From Bacilli bacterium (lineage in GTDB: Bacteria > Bacillota_I > Bacilli_A > RFN20 > CAG-826), in contig JAKVOO010000001.1 in NCBI GenBank assembly GCA_022482735.1, positions 902,837-966,836 on the forward strand: DNA of 64,000 bases. Reading direction: 5' to 3'. A program made the translations under genes and the position numbers. Below, in pieces: positions 37,851 through 46,695 of this stretch; the stretch's first letter is position 1, and the number at the start of each line of letters is the position of its first letter. The notes beneath the pieces were generated by a model. The model was not told the DNA's origin. It saw nothing but the letters and a program-made list of their open reading frames with translations, and did no database searches.

Positions 37851-39708
37851 TAAGTAAATCCTTTATATAATTTGCTAAATCCTTGTCTTCACAATATATA
37901 AAACAGCCCTTTTGGCCTCTTGATAGAAGTGTTTTATAGGTATTACGAATTATACGATCTGCTAAAGAGTAATTATGCGTTGTTTTTATTCCTTTTAAGG
38001 ACGTATCAGTACGCGCTCTTTCTGTATAATCGGTTTCTACCTTACCATTACGGTATATTAAATCTTTGCCAATGATTACCCCAACGTAATCAAATTCAAG
38101 TCCTTGAGCAGTATGAATACATCCAACTTGATCGAATGAATCCTTATCAATTGCCCATGTTGACGTATTAGAAAAATTCCATTGAGCATTGAAATTATTT
38201 ATAAGGTGAATGTCATATTCATGGGAGTTTCTTTTACTTATCCAGTCATAACAATAACCTGCAAGCATTCTTGCTTTATTATTAACACTATTTAATTTTC
38301 TTAATTCTTCTCGCATATCATTTGGATCATCAAACACTTTAAAAACATAATCTAAGTCAATATCTTTTAGACTATAATTTGCCGTCTCTCTAATGCCAAG
38401 CAAATTATCCAAAAAAGCTAAATAACCATCACTTCCATTGCACCTAAACTGTGATTGCAAAACAAAGTCATCGCCTTGATGAACAATGCTATTTTCTTCT
38501 TTAGCCGCTTTCTTAATTTCATCTATTGTTCCAAAATCTTTGGTTGTGACAATTTGGTCTTCATCTATAAAAAAAACACTTATTTTACTGGCATGAATTA
38601 TTTCTTTAATTTGGTTTTGCCCCAAATTACTAAACAATCCAGATTTTTTATTTAGCCGATGTGCCTCATCAACAAGAAGACAATCAAACAGATTTTCTTT
38701 TGCCTCATAGTATGATCCTGAACCTTTAAATAAATTTTCTACATATCTTCGAGAAAAATTTTTGCCAATTAATTTCGTGGTAAACACATTTCTAGGCGCT
38801 GAATTTTTGCTAACATATTGGACATTCAAATTTAACCTAAGTAATTTAGACAACAAATTAATTGCTATCACTGATTTGCCAGTTCCTGGGCCTCCTTTAA
38901 CTATTATTGTATGTTTATCGCCACTTTTAATGTTGTTATCAACAATCTTTTTAATTGAGGAATAAGCTACCTTTTGTTCATCGATCATTGTGAATTCTTC
39001 ATTTCCCATTAATAAAAGTTCAACCGCATCTTGAAGGGCTTTTGAAGGTTTAATTTTCCCATTATCAATTATGTATAACAAATTACCATCATCAGGTTTT
39101 TTTATGTATTTTTTAACAAAGTCCCGTAATTTCAATGCATCTTCCTTTAAAAATAACGGCGCCAGCGAAATGGCATCGCTATAAAAATCATTATCTATAT
39201 TAATTCTGTTTTTTTCCTTGAAATTATGACAAAAAGCACATGGATATAAGTTTATATTTTGTTCCCTAACGTCTTCATTAAATGCTTCTATCGCTTTAGC
39301 ATAAGAATAAGCTTGATAACAAGGGTGAGTAACCGCCCGATTTGCACTACGAAGATAGGTTACTACAACATCTTCTTTGTTCGTTACTTCACAGTTTTCC
39401 CATTGCTTTAGTTCTATGATAATAACGTTGCTTTTGTTATATTCATCTTTGCCTACAATCAAAAAATCAACTCGTTTAGATGTCAAAGGAATTCTATACT
39501 CAATCGCAATTTTTACTTCTTGGTCTATTCCAGAGCCAAATCCCAAAACATCTTTCAATACTCTAAGTGAATTATCCCACGAGCGCTGCTCGCTATCATT
39601 ATTATTTACCAAATGATGTTTTGCAAACTCTTCCAAAATAGCGTCAGAAATCCTACCCAGTAAAACATCATTCCCAAATTTTTCTAGTGTGTTCGAATAA
39701 ATTATCAT
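37843..39708 (-). CDS. PD-(D/E)XK nuclease fused to Schlafen group 3 (DUF2075) helicase
   Basis: A 621-residue two-part protein. Residues about 60-160 hold a PD-(D/E)XK-like nuclease core with Asp81 (RVDFLIVG) and Glu99-Leu-Lys101 (VIIIELKQW). From about 240 onward is an SF1-type helicase of the DUF2075 group: Walker A GGPGTGKS (272-279), Walker B LLVDEAHRL, motif III FFIDEDQIVT, QSQFRCNGSDGYLAFLD, motif V HTAQGLEFDYVGV and motif VI LLSRGQKGCFIYC. All helicase motifs look intact. It precedes and overlaps abiH. I infer a nucleic-acid-sensing effector against phage or plasmids; such helicases also occur in solo contexts of unknown role. Confidence 0.75.
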   Translation of the reverse strand: MIIYSNTLEKFGNDVLLGRISDAILEEFAKHHLVNNNDSEQRSWDNSLRVLKDVLGFGSGIDQEVKIAIEYRIPLTSKRVDFLIVGKDEYNKSNVIIIELKQWENCEVTNKEDVVVTYLRSANRAVTHPCYQAYSYAKAIEAFNEDVREQNINLYPCAFCHNFKEKNRINIDNDFYSDAISLAPLFLKEDALKLRDFVKKYIKKPDDGNLLYIIDNGKIKPSKALQDAVELLLMGNEEFTMIDEQKVAYSSIKKIVDNNIKSGDKHTIIVKGGPGTGKSVIAINLLSKLLRLNLNVQYVSKNSAPRNVFTTKLIGKNFSRRYVENLFKGSGSYYEAKENLFDCLLVDEAHRLNKKSGLFSNLGQNQIKEIIHASKISVFFIDEDQIVTTKDFGTIDEIKKAAKEENSIVHQGDDFVLQSQFRCNGSDGYLAFLDNLLGIRETANYSLKDIDLDYVFKVFDDPNDMREELRKLNSVNNKARMLAGYCYDWISKRNSHEYDIHLINNFNAQWNFSNTSTWAIDKDSFDQVGCIHTAQGLEFDYVGVIIGKDLIYRNGKVETDYTERARTDTSLKGIKTTHNYSLADRIIRNTYKTLLSRGQKGCFIYCEDKDLANYIKDLLNE

Positions 39709-39759
39709 AACTTTTCCCGCTTTTCTAATAAATAAATGTTACCACTAATAATTCAAATC

Positions 39760-39791
39760 AAAAAGGGCTGAAATATTTCAGCCCTATTTTT
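39760..39791 (-). terminator. strong, probably bidirectional terminator
   Basis: A perfect ten-pair stem (AGGGCTGAAA with TTTCAGCCCT, 39764-39785) is flanked by A-rich and T-rich tracts on both sides. It ends the small FakA-like gene at 39797 and insulates it from the nuclease-helicase gene. Confidence 0.8.
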
Positions 39792-39796
39792 TATAA

Positions 39797-40054
39797 TTAC
39801 CCTTTTAATCCATTTGATTGCCGAACCATATCTTCAATAACAATGTCAAATATTTCCCCTAGCGAAGAGCAATACTCAAGTACCTTCCAAGGTTCATTCG
39901 TATGATAATGAATTTTAATCAGTTCAGGGTCGCCCACAACCAGTAAACAATCGCCAATAAAATTATCCTGAATGTAGTCGATAATGGCATCTTCAGATAA
40001 GTTTTGGCCTTCAATCAATAATTGCGTATCGTAACGAAATTCTGTCTCTTCCAT
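39797..40054 (-). CDS. small stand-alone protein resembling a segment of FakA (fatty acid kinase)
   Basis: An 85-residue protein whose sequence (YDTQLLIEGQNLSED, then DCLLVVGDPELIKIHYHTNEPWKVLEYCSSLGEI) resembles a central to C-terminal segment of FakA/YloV, the kinase that works with DegV/FakB fatty-acid-binding proteins. The ATP-binding DAK2 domain is absent, so it cannot be a kinase alone. A GAGGTGCGAG site precedes the ATG and a terminator follows, so it appears to be a real, independently expressed gene. It may bind a FakB-like partner; that is a guess. Confidence 0.6.
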   Translation of the reverse strand: MEETEFRYDTQLLIEGQNLSEDAIIDYIQDNFIGDCLLVVGDPELIKIHYHTNEPWKVLEYCSSLGEIFDIVIEDMVRQSNGLKG

Positions 40055-40294
40055 TTTCTCGCACCTCTATCTTTCTAATAATATCAATATAGGACATTTA
40101 TTCAAAGCAAATAATATAGATATATAGTTTTAATAAGTCCCTTAAAGCTGAAATACATACGACTTTTTATCGTCTTTCTACTCATCATCAAGCACTTCCT
40201 TTTCTAGAGGAAAGAGTTAATCTTTTACTCATTTTTTATAACATAAAATCGAAATTCCTGAAGCAATCTTTGTGTGACTACTAGAAACGACGTT

Positions 40295-40695
40295 TTATTT
40301 TGCTTCATTTCCACTTTCTAGAATATCGACATACTTATCGAACCGGTGGGTCACATATCTTTGTTTGCTCTTATCAATGGAAGAAATAATTCCCGTATCA
40401 ACAAAATTTTGAAGGAGTTTGCTGGCAGTCGGTTTACTTACTTCGAGTTCACTTATCAAATCATTAGAATCAATGTATGGGTGTTTCAAAAGAAGAGTTA
40501 ATAACTGCACAATTGATTTTCTTCTATTCGACTCGATACAGTAACTTCTTTTTTAACATACACCGAAATAAACAAATCCCGACTAGGCAGAGATGTAATA
40601 ATTTCATCTAATTGGTCAAGAAGAAGGCTAACTTCTAATAATAAAGAAGAGAGTTCATTGTTATTGTTAATATCAAATAAAGAATTAGGAACAAA
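40295..40695 (-). pseudogene. remnant of a Fic-family gene lacking its catalytic core
   Basis: Translation of 40695-40510 gives FVPNSLFDINNNN, LLDQLDEIITSLPSRDLFIS and VKKEVTVSSRIE, the N-terminal region of a Fic protein up to its inhibitory SxxxE segment. Immediately after, in a different frame, 40510-40295 encodes LLKHPYIDSNDLISELEVSK, the C-terminal winged helix of the same kind of protein. The whole Fic catalytic region between them (HPFxxGNGR) is missing. The gene is therefore dead. The gaps 40055-40294 and 40696-40831 hold nothing else that I recognise. Confidence 0.65.
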
Positions 40696-40831
40696 TCAAT
40701 CTCGAACTACTTATTTATCATTCTACACATCAACGCTACTGGGAAGTTGAATCAAATAACAAAATACTCTCATTTTTTTCTATATCCGGTGGCCCATTCC
40801 TTACAAAAGATTTACGTAGATATCCACTAAA

Positions 40832-42169
40832 CTAGTTTGCCCCCACTATATTTAATTCTTTATTATGATCACGTTCTTTTAACGCCCTTATTCGCAAAAA
40901 TCTTTTTTCTTCGATAATACTTATTACCCAATGAATCACCATGCCAAAACCAAACATCAAAATGATGGTATCCATGTTAAAAGTAATAGCATTATTTAAA
41001 TATAGAACAAAGAATGTTCCGTAGTATAGGAAATTAACTATTAAGGAGCAAATAAGTGAGTATATCGTTTTACCCATGCCGATAAAAATCGAATCAGGAA
41101 TAATCGTGAGCCCATATGCAATATAAAATGGAGTGAGTTTAATGGTAATCGAGTAGATTGCTTGAAAGTTTTCTAATTGTTGCACATTTTGAAAAAATGG
41201 AATCCAAACCGGAATTGTTACCGCCCAAAGCAATACTGAGAAAAAAACAATAAGATAATAATTTTTTTGCTTTAACTTAAAGTAGCCATCTTTGCAGTCA
41301 TGTCTTATCACTTCCGCTAAAGCTGCAATTGGAATTAAAAGCCATCCCCAAATAAAATTGTTTGCCGACCAATAATTGCCTTGCTCCGCCACCATATTAA
41401 CCATTTTGCCAATCATTAAAGCATAAACAATATTGTCAACAAATTGCTGTCCACCGGAAAACAAACCAACTTTTGCCCAAGTTAAACCATTTGCTAAATC
41501 ATCTTTTTTAAACCAACTTAATTTTAAAAATCCTTCCAGACGCAAAACGATTATACCCACAACCGCGACTATGGAATTAGTAATAATATTAGAAATGGCT
41601 ACCCCGTTTACTCCGAAATTTGGAATAAAAATAAAATCCGTTAAAATACCCAATATAATTTGAACAATCATAAAAATATAAACATTTTTTGCCTTGCCAA
41701 TAACAACAAACACCACATTAATGAAACTCATTATAATGCCAATCATAAAAGCGATTGTCTCTAATCTTAAATAAGAAAACACTTCAGCAATGTCAACTGA
41801 ATTGGAATTCATAAATCCCACTAAATGAAGGCCATAAATAAAAACAATAATAGAAAAAACGGCATAGATTAAAATCGTTATGACTCCCGTTTTAAAAACA
41901 TGATAGGGAAAATTCAATTTATCGTTTTTGAATATTTTATTTAAAATCGAATAAAGAGGTATGATAAGGAAAGCACGTATAGTCTCATCAATTAAGTCAA
42001 ACCATTCCATTTGCCCGATGACATCAATACCCTGAGTTGAAGTATTTACTGAGATCAAAAAAGTGCGGACGGACATATAGACGGCTGGCACTAAACTCAA
42101 TGCGCATAGTGAAAAAAACAGCGAAAAATTAAAACTTCGAAAATCCCTAAAAATTTTTCTCAATTTCAT
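40832..42169 (-). CDS. MATE-family efflux transporter
   Basis: A 445-residue polytopic membrane protein with about twelve spans. Pattern elements of the MATE group include the LGILTDFIFIPNFGVNGVAISNIITN stretch (split around residues 180-205) and the repeat in the second half. MATE proteins export drugs or metabolites using sodium or proton gradients. It has a GGGAAC ribosome binding site. Substrate unknown; it stands alone between the Fic remnant and a Fic gene. Confidence 0.7.
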   Translation of the reverse strand: MKLRKIFRDFRSFNFSLFFSLCALSLVPAVYMSVRTFLISVNTSTQGIDVIGQMEWFDLIDETIRAFLIIPLYSILNKIFKNDKLNFPYHVFKTGVITILIYAVFSIIVFIYGLHLVGFMNSNSVDIAEVFSYLRLETIAFMIGIIMSFINVVFVVIGKAKNVYIFMIVQIILGILTDFIFIPNFGVNGVAISNIITNSIVAVVGIIVLRLEGFLKLSWFKKDDLANGLTWAKVGLFSGGQQFVDNIVYALMIGKMVNMVAEQGNYWSANNFIWGWLLIPIAALAEVIRHDCKDGYFKLKQKNYYLIVFFSVLLWAVTIPVWIPFFQNVQQLENFQAIYSITIKLTPFYIAYGLTIIPDSIFIGMGKTIYSLICSLIVNFLYYGTFFVLYLNNAITFNMDTIILMFGFGMVIHWVISIIEEKRFLRIRALKERDHNKELNIVGAN

Positions 42170-42283
42170 AATAAATTGTTCCCTTTGTATGGTTTTAGCA
42201 GAATAATTTTACCACAATTATTTATTATATTTAACGTGTTTTCTTATTAATTATATTGAAATGAGCCTTATAAAATGTAAGAA

Positions 42284-42337
42284 AACGTGTAAGTTAACGT
42301 GTAAGTTATTGATAGAAAATTTATTGTTAGATATAAT
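42284..42337 (+). promoter_or_regulatory. fic promoter with tandem 12-bp repeats
   Basis: TTGATA (42309-42314), a 17-base spacer and TATAAT (42332-42337) form a strong promoter for the Fic gene at 42364. Directly upstream are two perfect back-to-back copies of AACGTGTAAGTT (42284-42295 and 42296-42307), and a partial third AACGTGT at 42233. These look like binding sites of a regulator, possibly the C-terminal winged helix of the Fic protein itself. Confidence 0.6.
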
Positions 42338-42363
42338 TTAGTTACAGGAAAGGAAAAATATAT

Positions 42364-43347
42364 ATGCCATATAAACCTCCCTTCGAATTAACTGAAGAAA
42401 TGATTGATTTAGTTTCCAAGATAATGGAAAACTTGGGTTACTTAAACTCTATAAATGAGCTTGAAAAATTTCCACGACTCAGAAGAGTTTCTCGCCTAAA
42501 AAGTGTTCAATCATCGCTTGCAATCGAAAACAACACCCTTTCCTTAGAAGAAATCAGTGATGTAATTGACGGAAGAAAAGTATTGGGCAAACAAGAAGAC
42601 ATCCAAGCCGCTAAAAATGCTTTTGCTGCCTACAAAATGATTTCTAGAATTGATGCGTATGATATATCTAGTCTTTTAAAAGTGCATCGCATTATGATGA
42701 GTGGTTTAATTGCAGATGCTGGATCGTTTAGATCAAAAGGAGTGGGGATTTTTGATTTCGCCAATAACCTGGTGCATATGGCTCCTCCAGCAAAAATAGT
42801 TTTTGATAATATGCGCAATCTTTTCGTGTGGCTCAAAACGAGTGACACCAACATTCTTATCAAGTCTTGCGTGTTTCATTATGAGTTTGAATTTATTCAT
42901 CCCTTCTCCGATGGAAATGGAAGAATGGGAAGACTTTGGCAAACGGTCATTCTTTCCAAGTGGAAACCGATATTTGAATGGATTCCTATAGAATCGATTA
43001 TTAAAGACAATCAAGAAGCTTATTACAAGGCAATTGAATGCTCCACTAAAAAATCAACATCTACCCCTTTCATTGAATTTATGCTTTTGTGTATCAATGA
43101 TGCCATCAAAGATATTGTTATGAATTCAAGAAGCCATTATAAACATATATCAAGACAAGTAAATGCTCTTATGGAAGTAATTGATGTTTATCCGCAAAGC
43201 ACTAACGAATTAATGGAAAAGCTTCATCTTAAATCAAAAGACTCATTTAGAAATCATTATATAAAACCCGCTTTAGAAGCGGGATTAATTGCAATGACAA
43301 GTCCTGATAAACCAAGATCAAGAAATCAAGGATACTACAAGATATAG
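42364..43347 (+). CDS. Fic-family protein (class II, N-terminal inhibitory motif)
   Basis: The 327-residue protein has the active-site motif HPFSDGNGR (His179 onward) in intact form, so it could transfer AMP or another nucleotide moiety to target proteins. The N-terminal inhibitory helix motif SLAIEN (Ser51-Glu55-Asn56) marks it as a self-inhibited class II Fic. The C-terminal 70 residues form a winged helix (TNELMEKLHLKSKDSFRNHYIKPALEAG), suggesting DNA binding. AGGAAAGG precedes the ATG. Targets are unknown; roles in toxin-like growth control or stress response are known for the family. Confidence 0.85.
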   Translation: MPYKPPFELTEEMIDLVSKIMENLGYLNSINELEKFPRLRRVSRLKSVQSSLAIENNTLSLEEISDVIDGRKVLGKQEDIQAAKNAFAAYKMISRIDAYDISSLLKVHRIMMSGLIADAGSFRSKGVGIFDFANNLVHMAPPAKIVFDNMRNLFVWLKTSDTNILIKSCVFHYEFEFIHPFSDGNGRMGRLWQTVILSKWKPIFEWIPIESIIKDNQEAYYKAIECSTKKSTSTPFIEFMLLCINDAIKDIVMNSRSHYKHISRQVNALMEVIDVYPQSTNELMEKLHLKSKDSFRNHYIKPALEAGLIAMTSPDKPRSRNQGYYKI

Positions 43348-43368
43348 TAAATTATTGTTCTATTAATA

Positions 43369-44265
43369 TTAGTATTTTGTATAAAAAAGCATCTTATCAA
43401 TGGTTATTTTAGCCCGCCACCAAGTACGAGCAAGTTCATATTCAGTGTACGGAGTACCCCACTTCCAGGAAATATCAAATCCTCCATCTTCTTTTTGAAG
43501 ATGGGACAGTATTTCTTGCTCTTTTTTAATTAAATCGATAAAATCATCGGAAGAAATACTAGTGTATGTTTCATTAAAAAAATCTGAGGGCAAAGCGACA
43601 TATTCAACGCCATATTTAGTGACATCCGTGCATATCGTGCTTTGAAGTCTTTTCTTGATTAATCCAATAAGTTGATTTAAGTCAACGACGGCGGTAATTC
43701 TGCGACTTAGTAAAAGTTCATACGCTAGTAAATAGGATTTAAGTGCATCGCCGCTAAAATCATTGTTCGCTTTTAAATAATTGAACGCCTCTATCAATAT
43801 ATTGGTGTATAAATTTTTGTCTTTTTTCCCATAGACTAGCATGAATGCGGCAAGTGAAACGGTAGGATTAAAAGCATTAATTCCATTTCCATCTTTTTCC
43901 CACCAAATAGCATGGGGATAATTCTTATTACTTTCAATCGCAAATAGCCAGCGTTTTTGTTCCTCGTCAAAGCTATCACGACTGGCTAAATAGGCGACCA
44001 TCTTTTTTACAATATCACTCTGTGGATCTAATGCTTTAATACGAAATAGAGTAATTAAGGCATCATTTGTGGCAATTGGATTTGAATAAGGGTTAAAATT
44101 ATCCGCCTCTAGACCATGGGCAAATCCTCCATCGCTATTTTGATACTTTGCCAATTCATTAACTACATCTTGTTTATTTCCTTTTTCGAAGAAATATGAG
44201 TAGATAGCTAAATCAATTGGCCGCGCATTTTTCTTGATGAATTCTTTGGCTTTTTCGATTCTCAT
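43369..44265 (-). CDS. alpha/alpha-toroid (prenyltransferase/squalene-cyclase-like) protein of unknown function
   Basis: A 298-residue soluble protein with repeated helix pairs and the QW-like pieces YQNSDGGFAHGLEAD (about 41-55) and LQKEDGGFDISWKWG near the C-terminus, typical of the terpenoid-cyclase/prenyltransferase alpha-toroid fold. The catalytic DxDD of cyclases is absent, so no enzyme activity is claimed. It is a single gene behind the alpha/beta hydrolase terminator. Confidence 0.55.
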   Translation of the reverse strand: MRIEKAKEFIKKNARPIDLAIYSYFFEKGNKQDVVNELAKYQNSDGGFAHGLEADNFNPYSNPIATNDALITLFRIKALDPQSDIVKKMVAYLASRDSFDEEQKRWLFAIESNKNYPHAIWWEKDGNGINAFNPTVSLAAFMLVYGKKDKNLYTNILIEAFNYLKANNDFSGDALKSYLLAYELLLSRRITAVVDLNQLIGLIKKRLQSTICTDVTKYGVEYVALPSDFFNETYTSISSDDFIDLIKKEQEILSHLQKEDGGFDISWKWGTPYTEYELARTWWRAKITIDKMLFYTKY

Positions 44266-44310
44266 CTTTTGGCTCCTTATTTATTAATCGCCTCTATTTT
44301 TAAATATAAC

Positions 44311-44346
44311 AAAAAAGGCTTTAAGTTTGAACTTAAAGCCCTTTTG
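44311..44346 (-). terminator. terminator of the hydrolase-cupin operon
   Basis: An eleven-pair stem (GGCTTTAAGTT with AACTTAAAGCC, 44317-44340) is followed by six T residues on the minus strand, 25 bases beyond the hydrolase stop codon. Confidence 0.85.
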
Positions 44347-44370
44347 TGTTGATGAATTGGAAAAAATATC

Positions 44371-45354
44371 TTACTTTAAGTTAGCTTTAAAAAAGCTCTC
44401 TATTTTATCAAACGGAATAAATTCATAGTTATCGTATAAATCCGTATGCACCGCACCTGGAATAATCATCAATTCCTTATTGTCTCCTTTAAGGAGTTTA
44501 AATGCTGACTGTGAAAAATAAAGCGAATGGGCTTTTTCACCATGAATCATTAACACAGGATTACGAATTTCACCCGCAAATGAAAGTAATTTTGTATTGA
44601 GCAATGACATATTTGCCGTTGCTAAAAATCCTCCATTGGCATTTGGGCATCTTTTATGATAGCCCCGTTTAGTCATGTAATACATTACATAATCTTTGAG
44701 GAAGCTTGGCGCATTGTCAGGTAAATCTTCCACTTTAGGAAGTCCGCCAGCTGTTTGATAAACGCCATTCTTAAAATCTTCGGTTCTTTGCTTATTAAGC
44801 CTCTGTCTTAATGCATACCGGCCATCTTCATCTAAACTATCGAAGTAGCCATAAGCAGTAACCCGAGACATGTCGTACATGGTGGAAGTTACTGTCGCCT
44901 TAATTCGAGTATCGATAGCGGCCACATTAAGCGCAAATCCTCCCCAACCACAAATACCAATGATACCGATAGCTTCCGGATTGACGATATCGAGTGTAGA
45001 CAAATAATCAACCGCAGCCGAAAAATCCTCCGTATTAATATCCGGAGAGTTGATATTGCGGGGTAATCCTCCCGACTCTCCAGTAAAGGAAGGGTCAAAA
45101 GCAAGGGTCAAAAATCCCCGCGCGGCCATTTCTTGGGCATAAAGTCCCGATGACATTTCCTTAACTGCACCAAAAGGTCCGGCTACGGCAAGAGCGGAAA
45201 GTTTTCCTTTATAGTCCTTAGGCATATAGACATCCGCGGCCAAAGTAATGCCAAACCGATTGGCAAACGTTACCTTTTGGTGATTAACGCTTTTGTTTTG
45301 CGGGAAAACCTTATCCCAATTTGGCTCTAAAACTAAGTTTTCAACTTTAAACAT
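44371..45354 (-). CDS. alpha/beta hydrolase, dienelactone-hydrolase-like
   Basis: A 327-residue alpha/beta hydrolase with no signal peptide. The nucleophile elbow GICGWGGFA puts a cysteine where most members have serine, as in dienelactone hydrolases; the acid and histidine regions are around PVLMIHGEKAHS and PGAVHTDLYD. It is the last gene of an operon with a carboxymuconolactone-decarboxylase-type protein, a cupin and a cyclophilin-like lipoprotein. Such sets are common in Firmicutes and thought to handle small carbonyl or aromatic compounds. Substrate unknown. Confidence 0.75.
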   Translation of the reverse strand: MFKVENLVLEPNWDKVFPQNKSVNHQKVTFANRFGITLAADVYMPKDYKGKLSALAVAGPFGAVKEMSSGLYAQEMAARGFLTLAFDPSFTGESGGLPRNINSPDINTEDFSAAVDYLSTLDIVNPEAIGIIGICGWGGFALNVAAIDTRIKATVTSTMYDMSRVTAYGYFDSLDEDGRYALRQRLNKQRTEDFKNGVYQTAGGLPKVEDLPDNAPSFLKDYVMYYMTKRGYHKRCPNANGGFLATANMSLLNTKLLSFAGEIRNPVLMIHGEKAHSLYFSQSAFKLLKGDNKELMIIPGAVHTDLYDNYEFIPFDKIESFFKANLK

Positions 45355-45371
45355 ATTTATTTCCTTCTTTC

Positions 45372-45824
45372 TTATATGGAAAGGGTAACTTGAACGTCAC
45401 CAGTTCCAAGTATTTTTAATAGTTCATCCCGAGAAGTATTATTTATTTTCCCAAGACGGGTAAATGACCAAGAATTTTTTCCGTAATAGATGACTAGATA
45501 TCTTCCCTGAAAAAGAATGACATCCCCCGGTCCCGTGGTAATTTCCTCGTCATTCCTCGGTAGGTCATAGCCTATATCGCCAACTTTCTCAAAATGCTCA
45601 TAATCTTTCATTTCAATCACCAGCGATTTTTGCTTTAAAATATCGATTAACTTATCAGTCGAAGAATTGTCGACTAGATCAACATTTAAACTAAATCCAT
45701 TAGCCTTTATATTCATAATAGAATTCTCACTTCCTTTATCTTGCTTATTATCCGCACAGCCACTAAGTAATAGCCAAAAAACTAATCCTAACTTAAATGG
45801 AAAGCTGTTTATACTCTTCTTCAT
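45372..45824 (-). CDS. cyclophilin-like-fold lipoprotein
   Basis: A 150-residue protein with lipoprotein signal (LSGC, Cys23) and a mature domain of the small cyclophilin-like family: GDIGYDLPRNDEEITTGPGD, then VILFQGRYLVIYYGKNSWS and FTRLGKI. The fold resembles a beta-barrel peptidyl-prolyl isomerase but the family's activity is not established. The start lies inside the end of the cupin gene (32-base overlap). Confidence 0.7.
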   Translation of the reverse strand: MKKSINSFPFKLGLVFWLLLSGCADNKQDKGSENSIMNIKANGFSLNVDLVDNSSTDKLIDILKQKSLVIEMKDYEHFEKVGDIGYDLPRNDEEITTGPGDVILFQGRYLVIYYGKNSWSFTRLGKINNTSRDELLKILGTGDVQVTLSI

Positions 45825-46233
45825 TCACTGGTTCTAACCATTCATTACTTGTATCTTCGCCTGGAATCTCAATTGCAATGTGAGCAAACCAAGTGTCTTT
45901 TTTTGCCCCATGCCAGTGTTTGATTCCCGGCTTTATTTCAACGACCATTCCCGGTTTAAGAGATATCGGTTTTTTTCCTTCTTCCTGATACCACCCTTCG
46001 CCTGCAATGCATACTAATATTTGTCCACCGCCAACTTTAGCATGATGAATGTGCCAATTATTACGGCATCCCGGCTCAAAGGTTACATTGGCCATAAATA
46101 GAGCGGTCGTATGTGGATCGGTCAGTGGGTTAAGATAGGAATTACCCACAAAATATTGCGCATACTTAATGTTGGGCTCCCCCAGTCCAAACAAGTTACT
46201 CTGTTCAAAATTAGCTTTAGTAAATGATTCCAT
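45793..46233 (-). CDS. cupin-domain protein
   Basis: A 146-residue single-domain cupin. Motif 1 with likely metal ligands is NWHIHHAKVGGGQILVCIAGEG, motif 2 is PGIKHWHGAKKDTWFAHIAIE. The start at 46233 is chosen for its TGAGGAG site; a longer frame to 46335 would overlap the upstream gene. It follows the carboxymuconolactone-decarboxylase-like gene by one base and probably works in the same pathway. Confidence 0.8.
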   Translation of the reverse strand: MESFTKANFEQSNLFGLGEPNIKYAQYFVGNSYLNPLTDPHTTALFMANVTFEPGCRNNWHIHHAKVGGGQILVCIAGEGWYQEEGKKPISLKPGMVVEIKPGIKHWHGAKKDTWFAHIAIEIPGEDTSNEWLEPVNEEEYKQLSI

Positions 46234-46234
46234 T

Positions 46235-46561
46235 TTAATGTTGCTCCTCACTATATATTTTTTTGCCGATGTTAAAAGCCGCCCAAGCTTTAGGCCATCC
46301 AGCATAAAAGGCGATGTGCGTGACAATCGCGGCAAATTCGCTTTGGCTTACCCCACTATTTTTCGCATTAATTATATGATACTGAAGCGAAGAATCGGTT
46401 ATACCTTGACTTATCAGACTGCTCAAAGTGACAATACAACGCGTTTTGTTATCAATTCTTGAATCATTCCAATTTTCACCAAAAAGAATATCATCATTAT
46501 AATGGGCAAAAGCAGGAGCAAAATCTCCCAAATTTTTCCGACCTGCATCTTGTTTAATCAT
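46235..46561 (-). CDS. carboxymuconolactone decarboxylase-family protein
   Basis: A 108-residue helical protein starting MIKQDAGRKNLGDFAPAF at 46561, preceded by AAAGGAAA; the longer frame to 46633 is rejected as it lacks a site. DSRIDNKTRCIVTLSSLISQG and HIAFYAGWPKAWAAFNIGK are the CMD signature. Family members act as decarboxylases or as AhpD-like reductases, but no CxxC is present here. First gene of the four-gene operon, divergent from a TetR gene. Confidence 0.8.
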   Translation of the reverse strand: MIKQDAGRKNLGDFAPAFAHYNDDILFGENWNDSRIDNKTRCIVTLSSLISQGITDSSLQYHIINAKNSGVSQSEFAAIVTHIAFYAGWPKAWAAFNIGKKIYSEEQH

Positions 46562-46695
46562 TACTTTTTCCTTTAACTTGCTTTCCTTTCCATTTCTACG
46601 ATAATTTAAGTAATAAGGGGAAGCAATTGCCAATTATTCCAATGTGTGAATTATGCCCCAGTTATATAAATCTGGTAATTAAAAGGAGGTCAAAT

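Noticed and set aside
45372-46561. New pathway formed by the CMD, cupin, cyclophilin-like and hydrolase genes
   Set aside because: Similar sets are common in Firmicutes, and nothing in this copy is unusual.
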